From the IMG/VR virus record IMGVR_UViG_3300035681_000001, positions 124,001 through 188,000 of that record: a DNA stretch of 64,000 bases. One strand, given 5' to 3'. This stretch comes from a virus. The notes beneath the pieces were generated by a model. It ran no database searches. It was not told where the DNA came from and saw only the letters and a list, made by a program, of their open reading frames with translations. Shown here piece after piece: positions 48,656 to 57,267 of this stretch; position 1 is the first letter of the stretch; every line of letters starts with the position of its first letter. Made by a program: the position numbers and the translations under genes.

Positions 48656-48901
48656 TTGACTAAAACTCCAGGCCCGCGCTCTCGTCTTAAAGTAGGAGAA
48701 ACAGTTAAGGTACTAAGAAACATCTACCGTCTGCCATCAGAACCCGACCCACGTAAATCCCAACTCTACGCAGCTGAAGGAACTGTAGGGGTAATAGAAG
48801 AACTTTTTGCTGACTTCGAGAGACCACCTAGGCACTACGCTAAAGTTAGGTCCGGAGACCAACTTTTGACTTTAAGAATCACTTCACTAGGTAGGGTATG
48901 A
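48656..48901 (+). CDS. Small beta-rich protein, TTG start
   Basis: 81 residues. LKVGETVKVLRN and EGTVGVIEEL suggest an SH3-like barrel. ATGA overlap with the next gene. Unknown. Confidence 0.5.
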   Translation: MTKTPGPRSRLKVGETVKVLRNIYRLPSEPDPRKSQLYAAEGTVGVIEELFADFERPPRHYAKVRSGDQLLTLRITSLGRV

Positions 48902-49398
48902 CTGCTCACGACGACCTAGCCAAAATCGACTTGGTTCGCAGCCACATAGAAAACGTACAACGCTCTACTTACCGTTTGGGCTGCCGGTTAATTTCTAAAG
49001 GTGATGTAGAACTGGGTCGTAACCTAATAGCTAACGGCCAAATACATGACAACTCTAAGTTTAAGGGCATTGAATTCGAGCACTTGTTTTACGGAGACCC
49101 GTTGTTAGAAGACGTTCGTAGGCACCACGTTGCACTAAACCCACACCACCCAGAACACTGGGGTGGCATTAAAAAAATGCCCGCCGTATACGTAGCTGAG
49201 ATGGTGTGCGACTGGTACGCACGGTCAACCGAATTCGGTTCTGACTTTCGCGGCTGGATTACACACCAAGCTACGGCTAGGTTTGGCTTTAGTGTACAAG
49301 ACCCCGTGTACCTACAAATTATGGAGTTTGTGGAGCTGCTGTTAGGTAATCCCTTTAAACCTAATAACAATGAAGTGCAAGCTAAAGGACACAACTAA
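48898..49398 (+). CDS. DUF5662 family protein
   Basis: 166 residues with the family's His/Asp-rich pattern: HDNSKF (near residue 50), FEHLFYG, HHVALNPHHPEHWGG and VAEMVCDWYARS. The spacing of HD and HH residues suggests a metal-dependent, HD-like helical fold. Function not known; members are common in phages. Start in ATGA overlap. Confidence 0.8.
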   Translation: MTAHDDLAKIDLVRSHIENVQRSTYRLGCRLISKGDVELGRNLIANGQIHDNSKFKGIEFEHLFYGDPLLEDVRRHHVALNPHHPEHWGGIKKMPAVYVAEMVCDWYARSTEFGSDFRGWITHQATARFGFSVQDPVYLQIMEFVELLLGNPFKPNNNEVQAKGHN

Positions 49399-49455
49399 GG
49401 CTGTTAGTTGGGCTGAACTAATCAGTAACCGTTGCTTAAAAAAAAGACCTGCAAA

Positions 49456-49499
49456 GTTACGTGAACTTAGGTAAGCTTTTAGCCCTAAGTTCACGTAAC
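49456..49499 (+). ncRNA. Perfect 16-bp hairpin in a gene-free gap
   Basis: GTTACGTGAACTTAGG (49456-49471) pairs with CCTAAGTTCACGTAAC (49484-49499) around a 12-base loop. GGGCTG (about 49413) and CAGCCC (about 49504) could close a larger fold. It has no T-run. It is the longest perfect stem in the window. Confidence 0.55.
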
Positions 49500-49549
49500 C
49501 TAAACAGCCCAAACGGGTCAGTTACTCAAGTAGTTCACAACCAACCATT

Positions 49550-49745
49550 ATGAAAATCATTGCTCATACTCCTTACGGAGTCTTTGAATCACTTGAAGCT
49601 GCTTATGATCCACAAAAATTTGAAAAGCTTGAGGAGCCGCTAAAAAAAACTTCCAGGCGCACCATTTTTTAGCTTTAGTGCCACTAAGGGTGAGGTTTAC
49701 TTTACACCCGAAATGATTAAACAATCACTGTTTATCCTAGAGTGA
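49550..49745 (+). pseudogene. Small gene frameshifted in an A8 run
   Basis: The first frame (MKIIAHTPYGVFESLEAA...) ends at TAG 49670 after SRRTIF. Taking one A from the A8 run at 49642-49649 gives LPGAPFFSFSATKGEVYF and TPEMIKQSLFILE, ending at 49745. The joined protein has about the length of the next gene, with which it shares a general layout. Confidence 0.6.
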
Positions 49746-49749
49746 AATT

Positions 49750-49977
49750 ATGGAGTCTTTGAATCAGACCTACCGAATTACTAAAGAAATCAACCTTTTT
49801 CATACAACTGATGATTTTGGGTACTGCTTCACGGCTGATGAATATGGAACCGTGTGCATCACTGAAACACGAGGAATGGAAGCAATGACTGGTACTACTA
49901 CACACCTCCACGTACGTAAAGATTGTATTCCACACTTTATTAAAGCACTTGAAAGCTTTAGTGTAGACAAAGCATGA
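49750..49977 (+). CDS. Small hypothetical protein
   Basis: 75 residues, beta-rich with His residues (TTTHLHVRKDCIPHFI). Possibly a relative of the broken upstream gene. Overlaps the next gene by ATGA. Confidence 0.55.
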   Translation: MESLNQTYRITKEINLFHTTDDFGYCFTADEYGTVCITETRGMEAMTGTTTHLHVRKDCIPHFIKALESFSVDKA

Positions 49978-50141
49978 GTGACGAACAACTCCTCAAAGAA
50001 TACTGCAAAGAAATTTCCCCAGCCTCGGCGTCATGCTGCAGTCTAACTGTCGCTGAGTTAATTGAAAGACATAGACGTTTAAGACAAAAAAGTATTGAAT
50101 GGAATGATACCTATGGCGAAGCACTTAAAAAAAGGTTATAA
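49974..50141 (+). CDS. Small hypothetical protein
   Basis: 55 residues with CCSLTVAELIERHRRLRQK. Start in ATGA overlap, end overlapping the next frame by 29 bases. Unknown. Confidence 0.5.
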   Translation: MSDEQLLKEYCKEISPASASCCSLTVAELIERHRRLRQKSIEWNDTYGEALKKRL

Positions 50142-50256
50142 AGACGGATACGACTTTGGAGTTCAAGATGCAGGCAAAAATGTCATTAAGCTACAAGACC
50201 TTCGTAAAATGACTCTAGAAGAAATTGCTAATCTGATTGGAACTGATGACTACTGA
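50113..50256 (+). CDS. Small hypothetical protein
   Basis: 47 residues (KHLKKGYKDGYDFGVQDAG, then LEEIANLIG). The GYKDGYDFG element is often seen in small phage proteins. It overlaps both neighbours. Unknown function. Confidence 0.5.
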   Translation: MAKHLKKGYKDGYDFGVQDAGKNVIKLQDLRKMTLEEIANLIGTDDY

Positions 50257-50488
50257 ACAAATATTTAAACTTGCTAAAACGTGTGGATTTGATGAGTTCA
50301 CAGGTAAAAAAGAAACAGAAGAAAGTGACGATACTTACTGGGAGTGTTAGGCCAACCAACTTTTGAACTTTGCTCAAGGAATTCGTCAAGAAACTATCAA
50401 GGATGTTATTACTACACTAAAAGGCGTTCCTAATTCAGAAGCAAATAGAACAGCAATCAATTGTATTACTAATATGGAGAATGACTAA
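50246..50488 (+). pseudogene. Small gene interrupted by in-frame TAG
   Basis: 34 codons (MTTEQIFKLAKTCGFDEF...) to TAG 50348-50350, then the same frame continues for 45 codons (ANQLLNFAQGIRQ, GVPNSEANRTAINCI) and ends at TAA overlapping the next start, as intact genes here do. One-base change from CAG would give the stop. Confidence 0.5.
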
Positions 50489-50696
50489 AATTCCACTTCA
50501 AGCAGTTACTGTCACTTACACTCAAAGCCTGACTATCACACCCGCAAATGAAATGTTTGAAAATTGGGATGTGGAACCCACACAAACAGCATTTGAGGGT
50601 TACGCTTTAGCCCTATTGGAGTTAGGTGAGGGTAAGTGTAATACAACTACTACAAGACTAACAACCGTTGAAATTAACTGGGAAGACGCCAACTAA
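50481..50696 (+). CDS. Small hypothetical protein
   Basis: 71 residues, beta-rich (AVTVTYTQSLTITPANE) then helix. The start sits in the overlap with the previous frame. Unknown. Confidence 0.5.
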   Translation: MTKIPLQAVTVTYTQSLTITPANEMFENWDVEPTQTAFEGYALALLELGEGKCNTTTTRLTTVEINWEDAN

Positions 50697-50860
50697 TGAA
50701 CTTTTTTGACAAACTGACTATTGGTTGGGTGCAGATGCGTGACTCCCGTTGGGAGTGGTGGTATCACCTTACTGAAGCTCGACGAGAAAACTATTGGGAG
50801 TTCTGGCACCACTTGAACTTTGATCTAGTAGCCTACGTTGAAGAAAAGTACTATACCTAA
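50696..50860 (+). CDS. Small Trp-rich protein
   Basis: 54 residues rich in Trp and charged residues (SRWEWWYHLTEARRENYWEF). TAATG-type overlap with the previous gene. Unknown. The following 180 bases to 51041 show no gene. Confidence 0.5.
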   Translation: MNFFDKLTIGWVQMRDSRWEWWYHLTEARRENYWEFWHHLNFDLVAYVEEKYYT

Positions 50861-51041
50861 AACCAACCCTAGCTACTAAAAAATAGAACTACCCTAAGGT
50901 CTCAGTTACTTAAGTATCAAACAGCAGACCACACCAACGTAGTACTTAAATACACCCTTACAACCGTAACTGAACCTAACTTAAGTCCGTTAGCAAACAC
51001 GCTACCTAACTTGATTGCCACCTTATGCTAGCTAGAAACTC

Positions 51042-51707
51042 ATGAAAATCATTTCTAAATTCAAAGACTACTACGATTGGGTAGCTCAGCGTTACGGCGG
51101 TGGTGATCCACTTAATACGTGGTCGCGACTAGATTTCTTAGTCAGACACTACCACGGCGAATCAGTTTTTGACACACCAGAAACTACCTACCACGGCGTA
51201 GTAAACCACAGTTGGGGGACTCCTACAGATAACTACGGCTGGAACCTAACGTTCTGCGTACTAAATGGTAGACCCTACCCATTAGTAAACTACTGGGAGA
51301 CAGATCGTCTGGGCATCACCCACGTACAACCTAAAAGGTTATTGCGTGAGGGTGATGCTTTCTTGGACTTTTACAGACAAACCCGAGGTCATCACACAAA
51401 AAAAGAAGAGCAAATACAAAGTTGGTTAAACCCTAAAGAGTCTCACCTGCTCTTGAAGGTTTCACGAGAACTACAACAACCTGCTTTCATAATACGCGGC
51501 CGTGAACTAATCGAAGGTAAGCTACCGAGGTTGGGTGAGCTGGGCTTTGCTGCTCTATTTAGTGCCGAGCAGATGTACCAAAACCTAAGTTACTTTGTAG
51601 GTAATTATTTGCGAGAATCAGCAGACCTAAAACCACCAGTCACAATCTCAGACCGAGATCGTATCCTACAACATGGCTTTGACCTGAAAAAATCATTCAG
51701 ACGTTAA
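51042..51707 (+). CDS. Conserved phage-type protein (MKIISKFKDYYD family)
   Basis: 221 residues. The opening MKIISKFKDYYDWV is characteristic of a protein family that I know from large phages and some bacteria and whose function is unknown. The centre has TFCVLNGRPYPLV and the end a basic tail. It is useful as an indicator of phage ancestry. Confidence 0.7.
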   Translation: MKIISKFKDYYDWVAQRYGGGDPLNTWSRLDFLVRHYHGESVFDTPETTYHGVVNHSWGTPTDNYGWNLTFCVLNGRPYPLVNYWETDRLGITHVQPKRLLREGDAFLDFYRQTRGHHTKKEEQIQSWLNPKESHLLLKVSRELQQPAFIIRGRELIEGKLPRLGELGFAALFSAEQMYQNLSYFVGNYLRESADLKPPVTISDRDRILQHGFDLKKSFRR

Positions 51708-51715
51708 GACACACC

Positions 51716-51937
51716 ATGGCAATTTTCACGTTTTCCTGCTATTCACGATGTGGTAGTTACTTTACTTCTTATTTGAAAAAAGTTATAGTAAGAGCTGAAA
51801 CTCTTGATCAAGCGCGTAAATACCTAGAAAAATGGCAAGAAGAACAAGGGTACAGTTTTAAAACAGAAAATGTTCAGGTTGAACAAAATAATCAGGATAC
51901 AGGAGTAATAGACTATGATTTCAGTTCTGATTATTAG
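51716..51937 (+). CDS. Small hypothetical protein
   Basis: 73 residues, Cys/Tyr in the first part and an acidic end. ATG after ACACACC. Unknown. Confidence 0.5.
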   Translation: MAIFTFSCYSRCGSYFTSYLKKVIVRAETLDQARKYLEKWQEEQGYSFKTENVQVEQNNQDTGVIDYDFSSDY

Positions 51938-51976
51938 TTTTAACTGTTTGCAACAACCAACCAATTAGTAACCACA

Positions 51977-52681
51977 ATGTTTACGTTAAAAGACGCTAAA
52001 GTTGAAGATCAAGTTGAAGACTCAACAGGCTGAAAAGGTAAGATTCAGCATGTTACATACGGTCTTTATAAAGTTAATTTTGGACATAAAGGAACACAAA
52101 CTTTTTGTGTTAATGGTGTTGCTTACGACGATCAACTGCAACCCCTCAGCGCTCCTCGTTTAGTTAAATGGTTACCAGCTGCAGCTCCTAAACTCATGAA
52201 TCCCTCAACACTCAGCACACCTGAATTTAGTTTGGCCGGCGCTTCCAAAGGAGATCGAGTTACAAATTCTGTAGACCAGCAAGGAACTATCGAGTACATT
52301 AGTGAAATTTATGGAATCAGGTTCGATAACGGTTCTATAGATCGCTATGAAAGCGACGGTTGTAGTGAGACAAACCCTCTGCCAATAGTAAGTTGGCAAA
52401 AAGCTACTACCCCTCAAACGCTACCTATACCAGCCACCTACTCTCCTACTATCACAGACATTGACGTTAACGGAAACATACAAATACTCACATCTCGCGG
52501 CTGGGAAGTATGTTCTTGGGCAGAATACGAAAAAGAACAGTGGGCACACACTCCACTGTACCTTAAAGACCCTAAAAAGCTGGCTGGTCACATACAATGT
52601 GCTATTGATGGGGGCGCTATATCGCGTGATGTCTTGCAACAACTACTTATTTACTTAAAATTGAACACTCAGGTGCAGTAG
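51977..52681 (+). CDS. Two-domain protein with in-frame TGA; paralogue of 52912
   Basis: One frame from ATG 51977 to TAG 52681, broken only by TGA at 52031-52033 (after EDSTG). The part before and after the stop, and the part from 52196, show two barrel-like repeats (VEDSTG-KGKI...; VTNSVDQQGTIEYIS). The C-terminal domain (ILTSRGWEVCSWAEYEKEQW, AHTPLYL) matches that of the gene at 52912. If the TGA is a real stop, translation can restart at ATG 52196 (161 residues). Confidence 0.6.
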
Positions 52682-52723
52682 CTCTTACCAAGCTGTTGCC
52701 GTACCTAAAAAACCACTCAGCCA

Positions 52724-52912
52724 ATGTCAACTACAACACTCACCGCACCTGAATTAGGAGACACCCAAGTAATCAAAACAGGTGACTGCTATGTCGCTGA
52801 AACTTACGCTTGTGTAAAAGGCAAAAACCAATGGATCGCACTTTGTGATCCTATGCGCAGTCTTACTGAGGCTTTTAATAAAATCACTCTCACAGGAAGG
52901 TACCTCCCTTAA
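52724..52912 (+). CDS. Small hypothetical protein
   Basis: 62 residues; beta-rich (TQVIKTGDCYVAETYAC). Its last base is the first of the next start (TAATG). Unknown. Confidence 0.5.
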   Translation: MSTTTLTAPELGDTQVIKTGDCYVAETYACVKGKNQWIALCDPMRSLTEAFNKITLTGRYLP

Positions 52913-53808
52913 TGTTAAATTTAGTAGACTGCAAAGTAGGTGACTTTGTTACCTATGCAAATGGACACGTCGGTCGGATTATTGGTAGTAACTACTTAGC
53001 TGAGACAATAACAACAAATGTGTATGTTGATGGTTCAGGGCATCATAATAGGAAACATACTCTAGAAGGCAGACATTCAAATCCAGAATGGTGCATAATT
53101 CATGTAAAACCTGAAGCTCCTGTAGACCTTCATAAAGCTCAACCAGGCGACACAGTTATCTATAGCGACGGGGCTGCAGGTATTATTACTGAGATTCAAG
53201 TTACAGAAGATTTTAAGTTTAAGTGTAAGTGCTTGTTAAGTGGATTTCATACATACCACCGACATAATGGTGCGAGTAAGACTTACTCCCACAAATACCG
53301 AGTAATTGCAGTAGAGCCTGCAATAGACCTTAGTAAAGCCCAACCGGGTAACACGGTAATCTATGCAAATGGTAGCCCTGGAGTATTTAAAGGCAATGTT
53401 GACAACTTACTGCATTATAGTAGTTACTCAATAGAACACGGCGTTTTAGCACACACAAAGTCTGGTAAGCATACTCTTAAGGATACACATCCACTAGACA
53501 TAAAAACCGTAATTAGCTGTACTCACCCTAAACCAACTGAACCAATGCAACTCCCTACTGAAGGCATTACCGCTACACGACCTACTATTAAAGATGCTGA
53601 CTCCCGAGAGAATGTCCAAGTACTAACTGGCGAAGGCTGGGGTATTAAAAGATGGGACCTAACTGGAAAACTACCGTGGGCACACACACCTAATTACCGC
53701 CCACTTACTAAAAAGGACTTAGCCTTACAGCTATCAAACAACTTAGAAAAAGACGCCGCACCTTCAAGTCACCTACTAAAACTCATCCTTAACTACCTAA
53801 ACGAATGA
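52912..53808 (+). CDS. Triplicated barrel-repeat protein
   Basis: 298 residues with three repeats of about 70 residues, each opening with a KxGDxVxYANGxxG-type element: VGDFVTYANGHVGRI, PGDTVIYSDGAAGII and PGNTVIYANGSPGVF. A C-terminal domain (VQVLTGEGWGIKRWDL, PWAHTPNY, LLKLILNYLNE) matches the protein ending at 52681. The repeats look like KOW/SH3-type barrels; function unknown. Confidence 0.65.
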   Translation: MLNLVDCKVGDFVTYANGHVGRIIGSNYLAETITTNVYVDGSGHHNRKHTLEGRHSNPEWCIIHVKPEAPVDLHKAQPGDTVIYSDGAAGIITEIQVTEDFKFKCKCLLSGFHTYHRHNGASKTYSHKYRVIAVEPAIDLSKAQPGNTVIYANGSPGVFKGNVDNLLHYSSYSIEHGVLAHTKSGKHTLKDTHPLDIKTVISCTHPKPTEPMQLPTEGITATRPTIKDADSRENVQVLTGEGWGIKRWDLTGKLPWAHTPNYRPLTKKDLALQLSNNLEKDAAPSSHLLKLILNYLNE

Positions 53809-54410
53809 AACACTCACGTGTAGTAGCTCTTACTTTGAGCTGCTCTTTTGTAGCTGTTAGTCTGGCAGGTTGTGGACCTGATACCCCCAGCAAAAACTAC
53901 AAATCAGTTTATGAATCAGTAAAAGAATGTGTAGCAGACTCACGTAGTCAGTCTGACTGTAAAGACTACTACAACTCAGCTCTAAATAGCCACCTAGAAA
54001 ATGCCCCTAGGTACGTGTCACAAAAAGACTGCCTAGCAGAAGGGTCTAATAAGTGCGTGGAAATAGGGTTAGCTCCAGACTCAGTTTGGTTGCCTGAGAT
54101 GGTAGGATTTACTGCTCAATACAACCCTGCATATCTTAGTAAAACCAACACTAGCAACCCCAACGATCGAGTAGTAGTTGAACCGTCTAACGACGGTGAC
54201 AACACATTCATTATGTTGGGGTCTTATTACAACTCTGGATCTGCTACTAGATTATCTGAAGGAATGACAGCGGGTAACTTACGTGGAACGTCAAGTAGAG
54301 TATTTAACTCAGGTGTTACTCCTGGTAGTTACACTTCAACTACAAGTCGTAGCAGTGTAGCCTCAGTGAGCCGAGGTGGCTTTGGCTCTAGGGGAGGTGC
54401 AGGGTCTTGA
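53805..54410 (+). CDS. DUF1190 (YgiB/YjfM-like) lipoprotein
   Basis: 201 residues. Signal peptide with lipobox LAGC (Cys about residue 23), then VKECVADSRSQSDCKDYYNSA, ENAPRYVSQKDCLAEG with paired Cys, and a Ser/Gly-rich tail (SRGGFGSRGGAGS). This is the DUF1190 pattern. In bacteria DUF1190 genes lie next to glutathionylspermidine-synthase-like genes (ygiB-ygiC), and so here, with a 4-base overlap. Function of the pair is uncertain; peptide-type ligation at the envelope has been suggested. Confidence 0.85.
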   Translation: MKHSRVVALTLSCSFVAVSLAGCGPDTPSKNYKSVYESVKECVADSRSQSDCKDYYNSALNSHLENAPRYVSQKDCLAEGSNKCVEIGLAPDSVWLPEMVGFTAQYNPAYLSKTNTSNPNDRVVVEPSNDGDNTFIMLGSYYNSGSATRLSEGMTAGNLRGTSSRVFNSGVTPGSYTSTTSRSSVASVSRGGFGSRGGAGS

Positions 54411-55648
54411 AAAGACACGTTGTACAACCCCGACCAAACTGGGTTTCAGAAACAGAAGCTCTAGGATGGGGATTCTTTGCTACTTCATCAGGAGAAAACG
54501 GAGATCCTTATTGGCACGAAAAAGTAGCCTATGAGTTTACAGCTGAAGAAATCGACGTTTTAGAGGAAGCCACCAACGAACTTCAAGAGCGTTGTTTAGA
54601 AGCAGTAGCTTACGTAGTTACTAAACCTAAGCTGCTTAGCAAATTAGGTATTCCCTCCAGCCACCACGAACACGTGCGGCGGTCTTGGGAGCGTGCTGAC
54701 CCTAGTCTTTACGGTCGCATGGACTTTGCCTATTTAGGCGGTAACTCACAGCCTAAATTATTAGAATACAACGCTGACACACCTACTGTAGTACTAGAAA
54801 CTGCAGTATTACAGTGGCAGTGGCTATAAGCCGTAAGGCCGGGAGCTGATCAGTTTAACTCTCTACACGAAGCTTTACTGGAAAACTTCCAGGCCCTAAA
54901 AGCTAGGATCCCCGCTGGAGAAACTTTCTACTTTGCTGGTGTAGAAGAATGTGAAGAAGAGTACTGGACTTGTGTGTACCTGCAAGACCTAGCTTCCCAA
55001 GCTGGCCTAAAAACTAAGTTTATTAACTTGCCAGACATAGGCCTACAACACGGTGCTAAAGAGTCATCCAAGTTTATAGACTTAGAGGGTAACGAAATTC
55101 GGTACTGGTTTAAGTTGTATCCTTGGGAGTGGTTAGTAGAAGAAGAATTCGGATCGGCTACACGCTACGCATCCGGCATGGTAGAACCAGCATGGAAAAT
55201 GGTGCTGTCCAATAAAGGACTGCTACCCGTGTTGTGGGATTTATTCCCCAACCACCCTAACTTACTACCAGCGAGCTTTGATCACCCAGTAGGTGACCTA
55301 GACGGATGGGCTTACTTACAATGGGAACGTAACGCCTCAGCTGCAGATCTAGAAAGCTATGCCGCAGGTCAGTTGTACCCTTTTGACTACATTACCAAAC
55401 CAATGTTGTCTAGAGAAGGAGCTAACATTGACTACTATGAAAAAGGTAAGTTAGTACACCGCACGGGTGGTAACTACTTAGGGCCTAGAATCTACCAAGA
55501 ATTTGCACCTACCTTCACTTCAGGTGAGTACAAAGCCATCATTGGTAGCTGGGTAGCTCGCCGGGCTTGTGGAACTATGGTCCGCGACGTTAAAGGTTTA
55601 ATTGTTCAAGATACTACCGCAGTAGTTCCTCACTGGTTTAACCCTTAA
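54407..55648 (+). pseudogene. Glutathionylspermidine synthase-like (YgiC-type), in-frame TAA
   Basis: One frame of 414 codons broken by TAA at 54827-54829. Before it: FAYLGGNSQPKLLEYNADTP and LQWQWL. After it: AVRPGADQFNSLHEAL, YFAGVEECEEEYWTC, KLYPWEWL, EPAWKMVLSNKGLLPVLW, and a final VVPHWF. Intact relatives read (E)D-V-P-GADQFN at this point, so TAA replaces a Glu or similar codon. The ATP-grasp-type synthase fold is otherwise complete in length. It is broken, read through, or a sequence error. Confidence 0.85.
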
Positions 55649-55664
55649 TTATTGTTCAATTGCC

Positions 55665-56552
55665 ATGAATTCTCGACACGAAAAGCTCAGCGACTCGATT
55701 GCAATAACTATGCAATCTATTCCTGCTGGATCTTTTTTAATGGGATCTCCAGAAGACGAACTTAACCGTTCAAATACCGAGAGTCCTCAACACGTAGTAA
55801 GCCTGGAAGCTTTTGAACTAAGTACTGCTACTATTACTCAAGCTCAATGGGCAGAAGTAGCTAAGTGGCCCGCCGTAAATCAAGCCCTAAAGACTGATCC
55901 TTCTAAATTTAAAGGATCAAATAAACCAGTACAAAACATAAACTGGTATGAAGCAATGGAATTTTGCACCCGGCTTAGTGCTAAAACAGGTAAAGACTAT
56001 ACTTTACCTAGCGAGGCACAATGGGAATACGCCTGTCGAGCAGGCACTAGTACTCCTTACAATTTTGGATTGACAGGTTCTGACCAAATAACCCGGACAG
56101 ACGCTAACTTTGACAGCCAACAACCCGTTAACGTAGGTAGTTTTTGTGCTAATACCTGGAAACTCTATGACATGCACGGAAATGTATGGGAGTGGTGTTT
56201 AGATGATTGGCACGATAGTTATGAAAACGCTCCAACAGATGGCAGTGCTTGGGGTGGTCAAACTATCAATAGCCGTAAGGTGCTGCGCGGCGGCTCCTGG
56301 CACAACCACCCCGGGGGCTGCCGCTCGGCCTACCGCAACCTTCACCGGCCCGGCGACGTCTACTTCAACGTCGGTTTGCGTGTGGTCTGCCTCCCTAAAA
56401 ACCTAAAAACCCAAAACACCAACCACCAACTGACTGAGCTAGCTCTAATGATGGTAGGTACTATTGAAAAGTCTAAGCTGTTTATTCCAGAAATCACAGA
56501 CACCATTCGTAAGGCCCTTACTAATCAAATGAAAAACTCAAACTACAACTAG
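55665..56552 (+). CDS. FGE-sulfatase-fold protein, DGR variable protein 2
   Basis: 295 residues. The same fold as the gene at 27232: IPAGSFLMGSPEDE, TITQAQW, LPSEAQWEYACRAG, YDMHGNVWEWC, LRGGSW...CRSAYR...VGLRVVCLP. The variable region at residues about 207-243 is G+C-rich and NNY-coded. Unlike copy 1 it carries about 50 more residues after the variable region (ELALMMVGTIEKSKLF...), a helical tail perhaps for oligomer or anchor. It stands just after the DUF1190/YgiC-like pair. No SD. Confidence 0.9.
   Translation: MNSRHEKLSDSIAITMQSIPAGSFLMGSPEDELNRSNTESPQHVVSLEAFELSTATITQAQWAEVAKWPAVNQALKTDPSKFKGSNKPVQNINWYEAMEFCTRLSAKTGKDYTLPSEAQWEYACRAGTSTPYNFGLTGSDQITRTDANFDSQQPVNVGSFCANTWKLYDMHGNVWEWCLDDWHDSYENAPTDGSAWGGQTINSRKVLRGGSWHNHPGGCRSAYRNLHRPGDVYFNVGLRVVCLPKNLKTQNTNHQLTELALMMVGTIEKSKLFIPEITDTIRKALTNQMKNSNYN
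56283..56397 (+). other. DGR variable region 2
   Basis: Aligned codon by codon with 27889-28005. The constant scaffold (LRGGSW, CRSAYR, PG, VG-RV-CLP) is kept while CAC AAC CAC, GGC, AAC CTT CAC and GAC GTC TAC TTC AAC vary. All but one variable codon end in C. The following CTCCCTAA would lie near the homing end. Confidence 0.85.
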
Positions 56553-56562
56553 TATTACTCAA

Positions 56563-57243
56563 ATGAACCTTAACCTAATTGAGCTACCTAAGTGGCCACT
56601 GTGTAGCGTAAAAGGCACCTCAGTAACCCTAGAACAAGCAATGGAAATTCTTGTTCGTACACAATGGTATTTTAGTGGAACCCAAGAACACGAACACCTA
56701 CTAAAGATCTTTTACACTACTATTCCTAAGCCTGAATGGGGATCAAATTGGTGGGTTTGGCCTCTTGGTCCTTTTAACAATTCAAAAATAGACGTAATAA
56801 AAAAGAGAAAACAATATCAAAATGAAATGGGTATCTTACCCTTAGAGTACTTAACCAATGCACAAGCAATGTCTTGTGTACTAGAGTCTACGGGTTGGTG
56901 TGATTGGGATGGTAAAATCTCACAGCTTGAGTACCTAGCTTCAAAGTGGCCTTCAGCGATGCAAGTGTATGAAGAGTGGGTGCTGTTAGCTAAGACCTTT
57001 CCTTTTTTAGGACTTACTTGTTGTTTGTTTAGAGACGACGGTAAGATTGCCATCGTTTATGAAGTTATTAAGGGTACCGTGTCAGCTCGTGAACCACAAG
57101 AAACTGAACTAGCTAATTACCCAGCTGATGAGGCTGATGAGGCTGACGAAGCTGATTACAACTCTAAAGAATCACCCACTGACCCTGAGCTCTGGGCGAG
57201 AGCTTGTAAACTAACTGCCAACTCCCTAATCAAGAGCTTGTAA
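56563..57243 (+). CDS. Hypothetical protein with Asp/Glu/Ala repeat
   Basis: 226 residues. Trp-rich globular part; residues about 188-200 are ADEADEADEAD encoded by repeated GCTGATGAG. The last codons and the stop lie in a 34-bp tandem duplication. Unknown family. Confidence 0.6.
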   Translation: MNLNLIELPKWPLCSVKGTSVTLEQAMEILVRTQWYFSGTQEHEHLLKIFYTTIPKPEWGSNWWVWPLGPFNNSKIDVIKKRKQYQNEMGILPLEYLTNAQAMSCVLESTGWCDWDGKISQLEYLASKWPSAMQVYEEWVLLAKTFPFLGLTCCLFRDDGKIAIVYEVIKGTVSAREPQETELANYPADEADEADEADYNSKESPTDPELWARACKLTANSLIKSL

Positions 57244-57267
57244 ACTAACTGCCAACTCTCTAATGAT
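57200..57267 (+). repeat. 34-bp tandem duplication
   Basis: GAGCTTGTAAACTAACTGCC and the following 14 bases occur twice, at 57200-57233 and 57234-57267, with a few differences at the end. The second copy supplies the stop of the upstream gene and the leader of the next. Confidence 0.8.
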
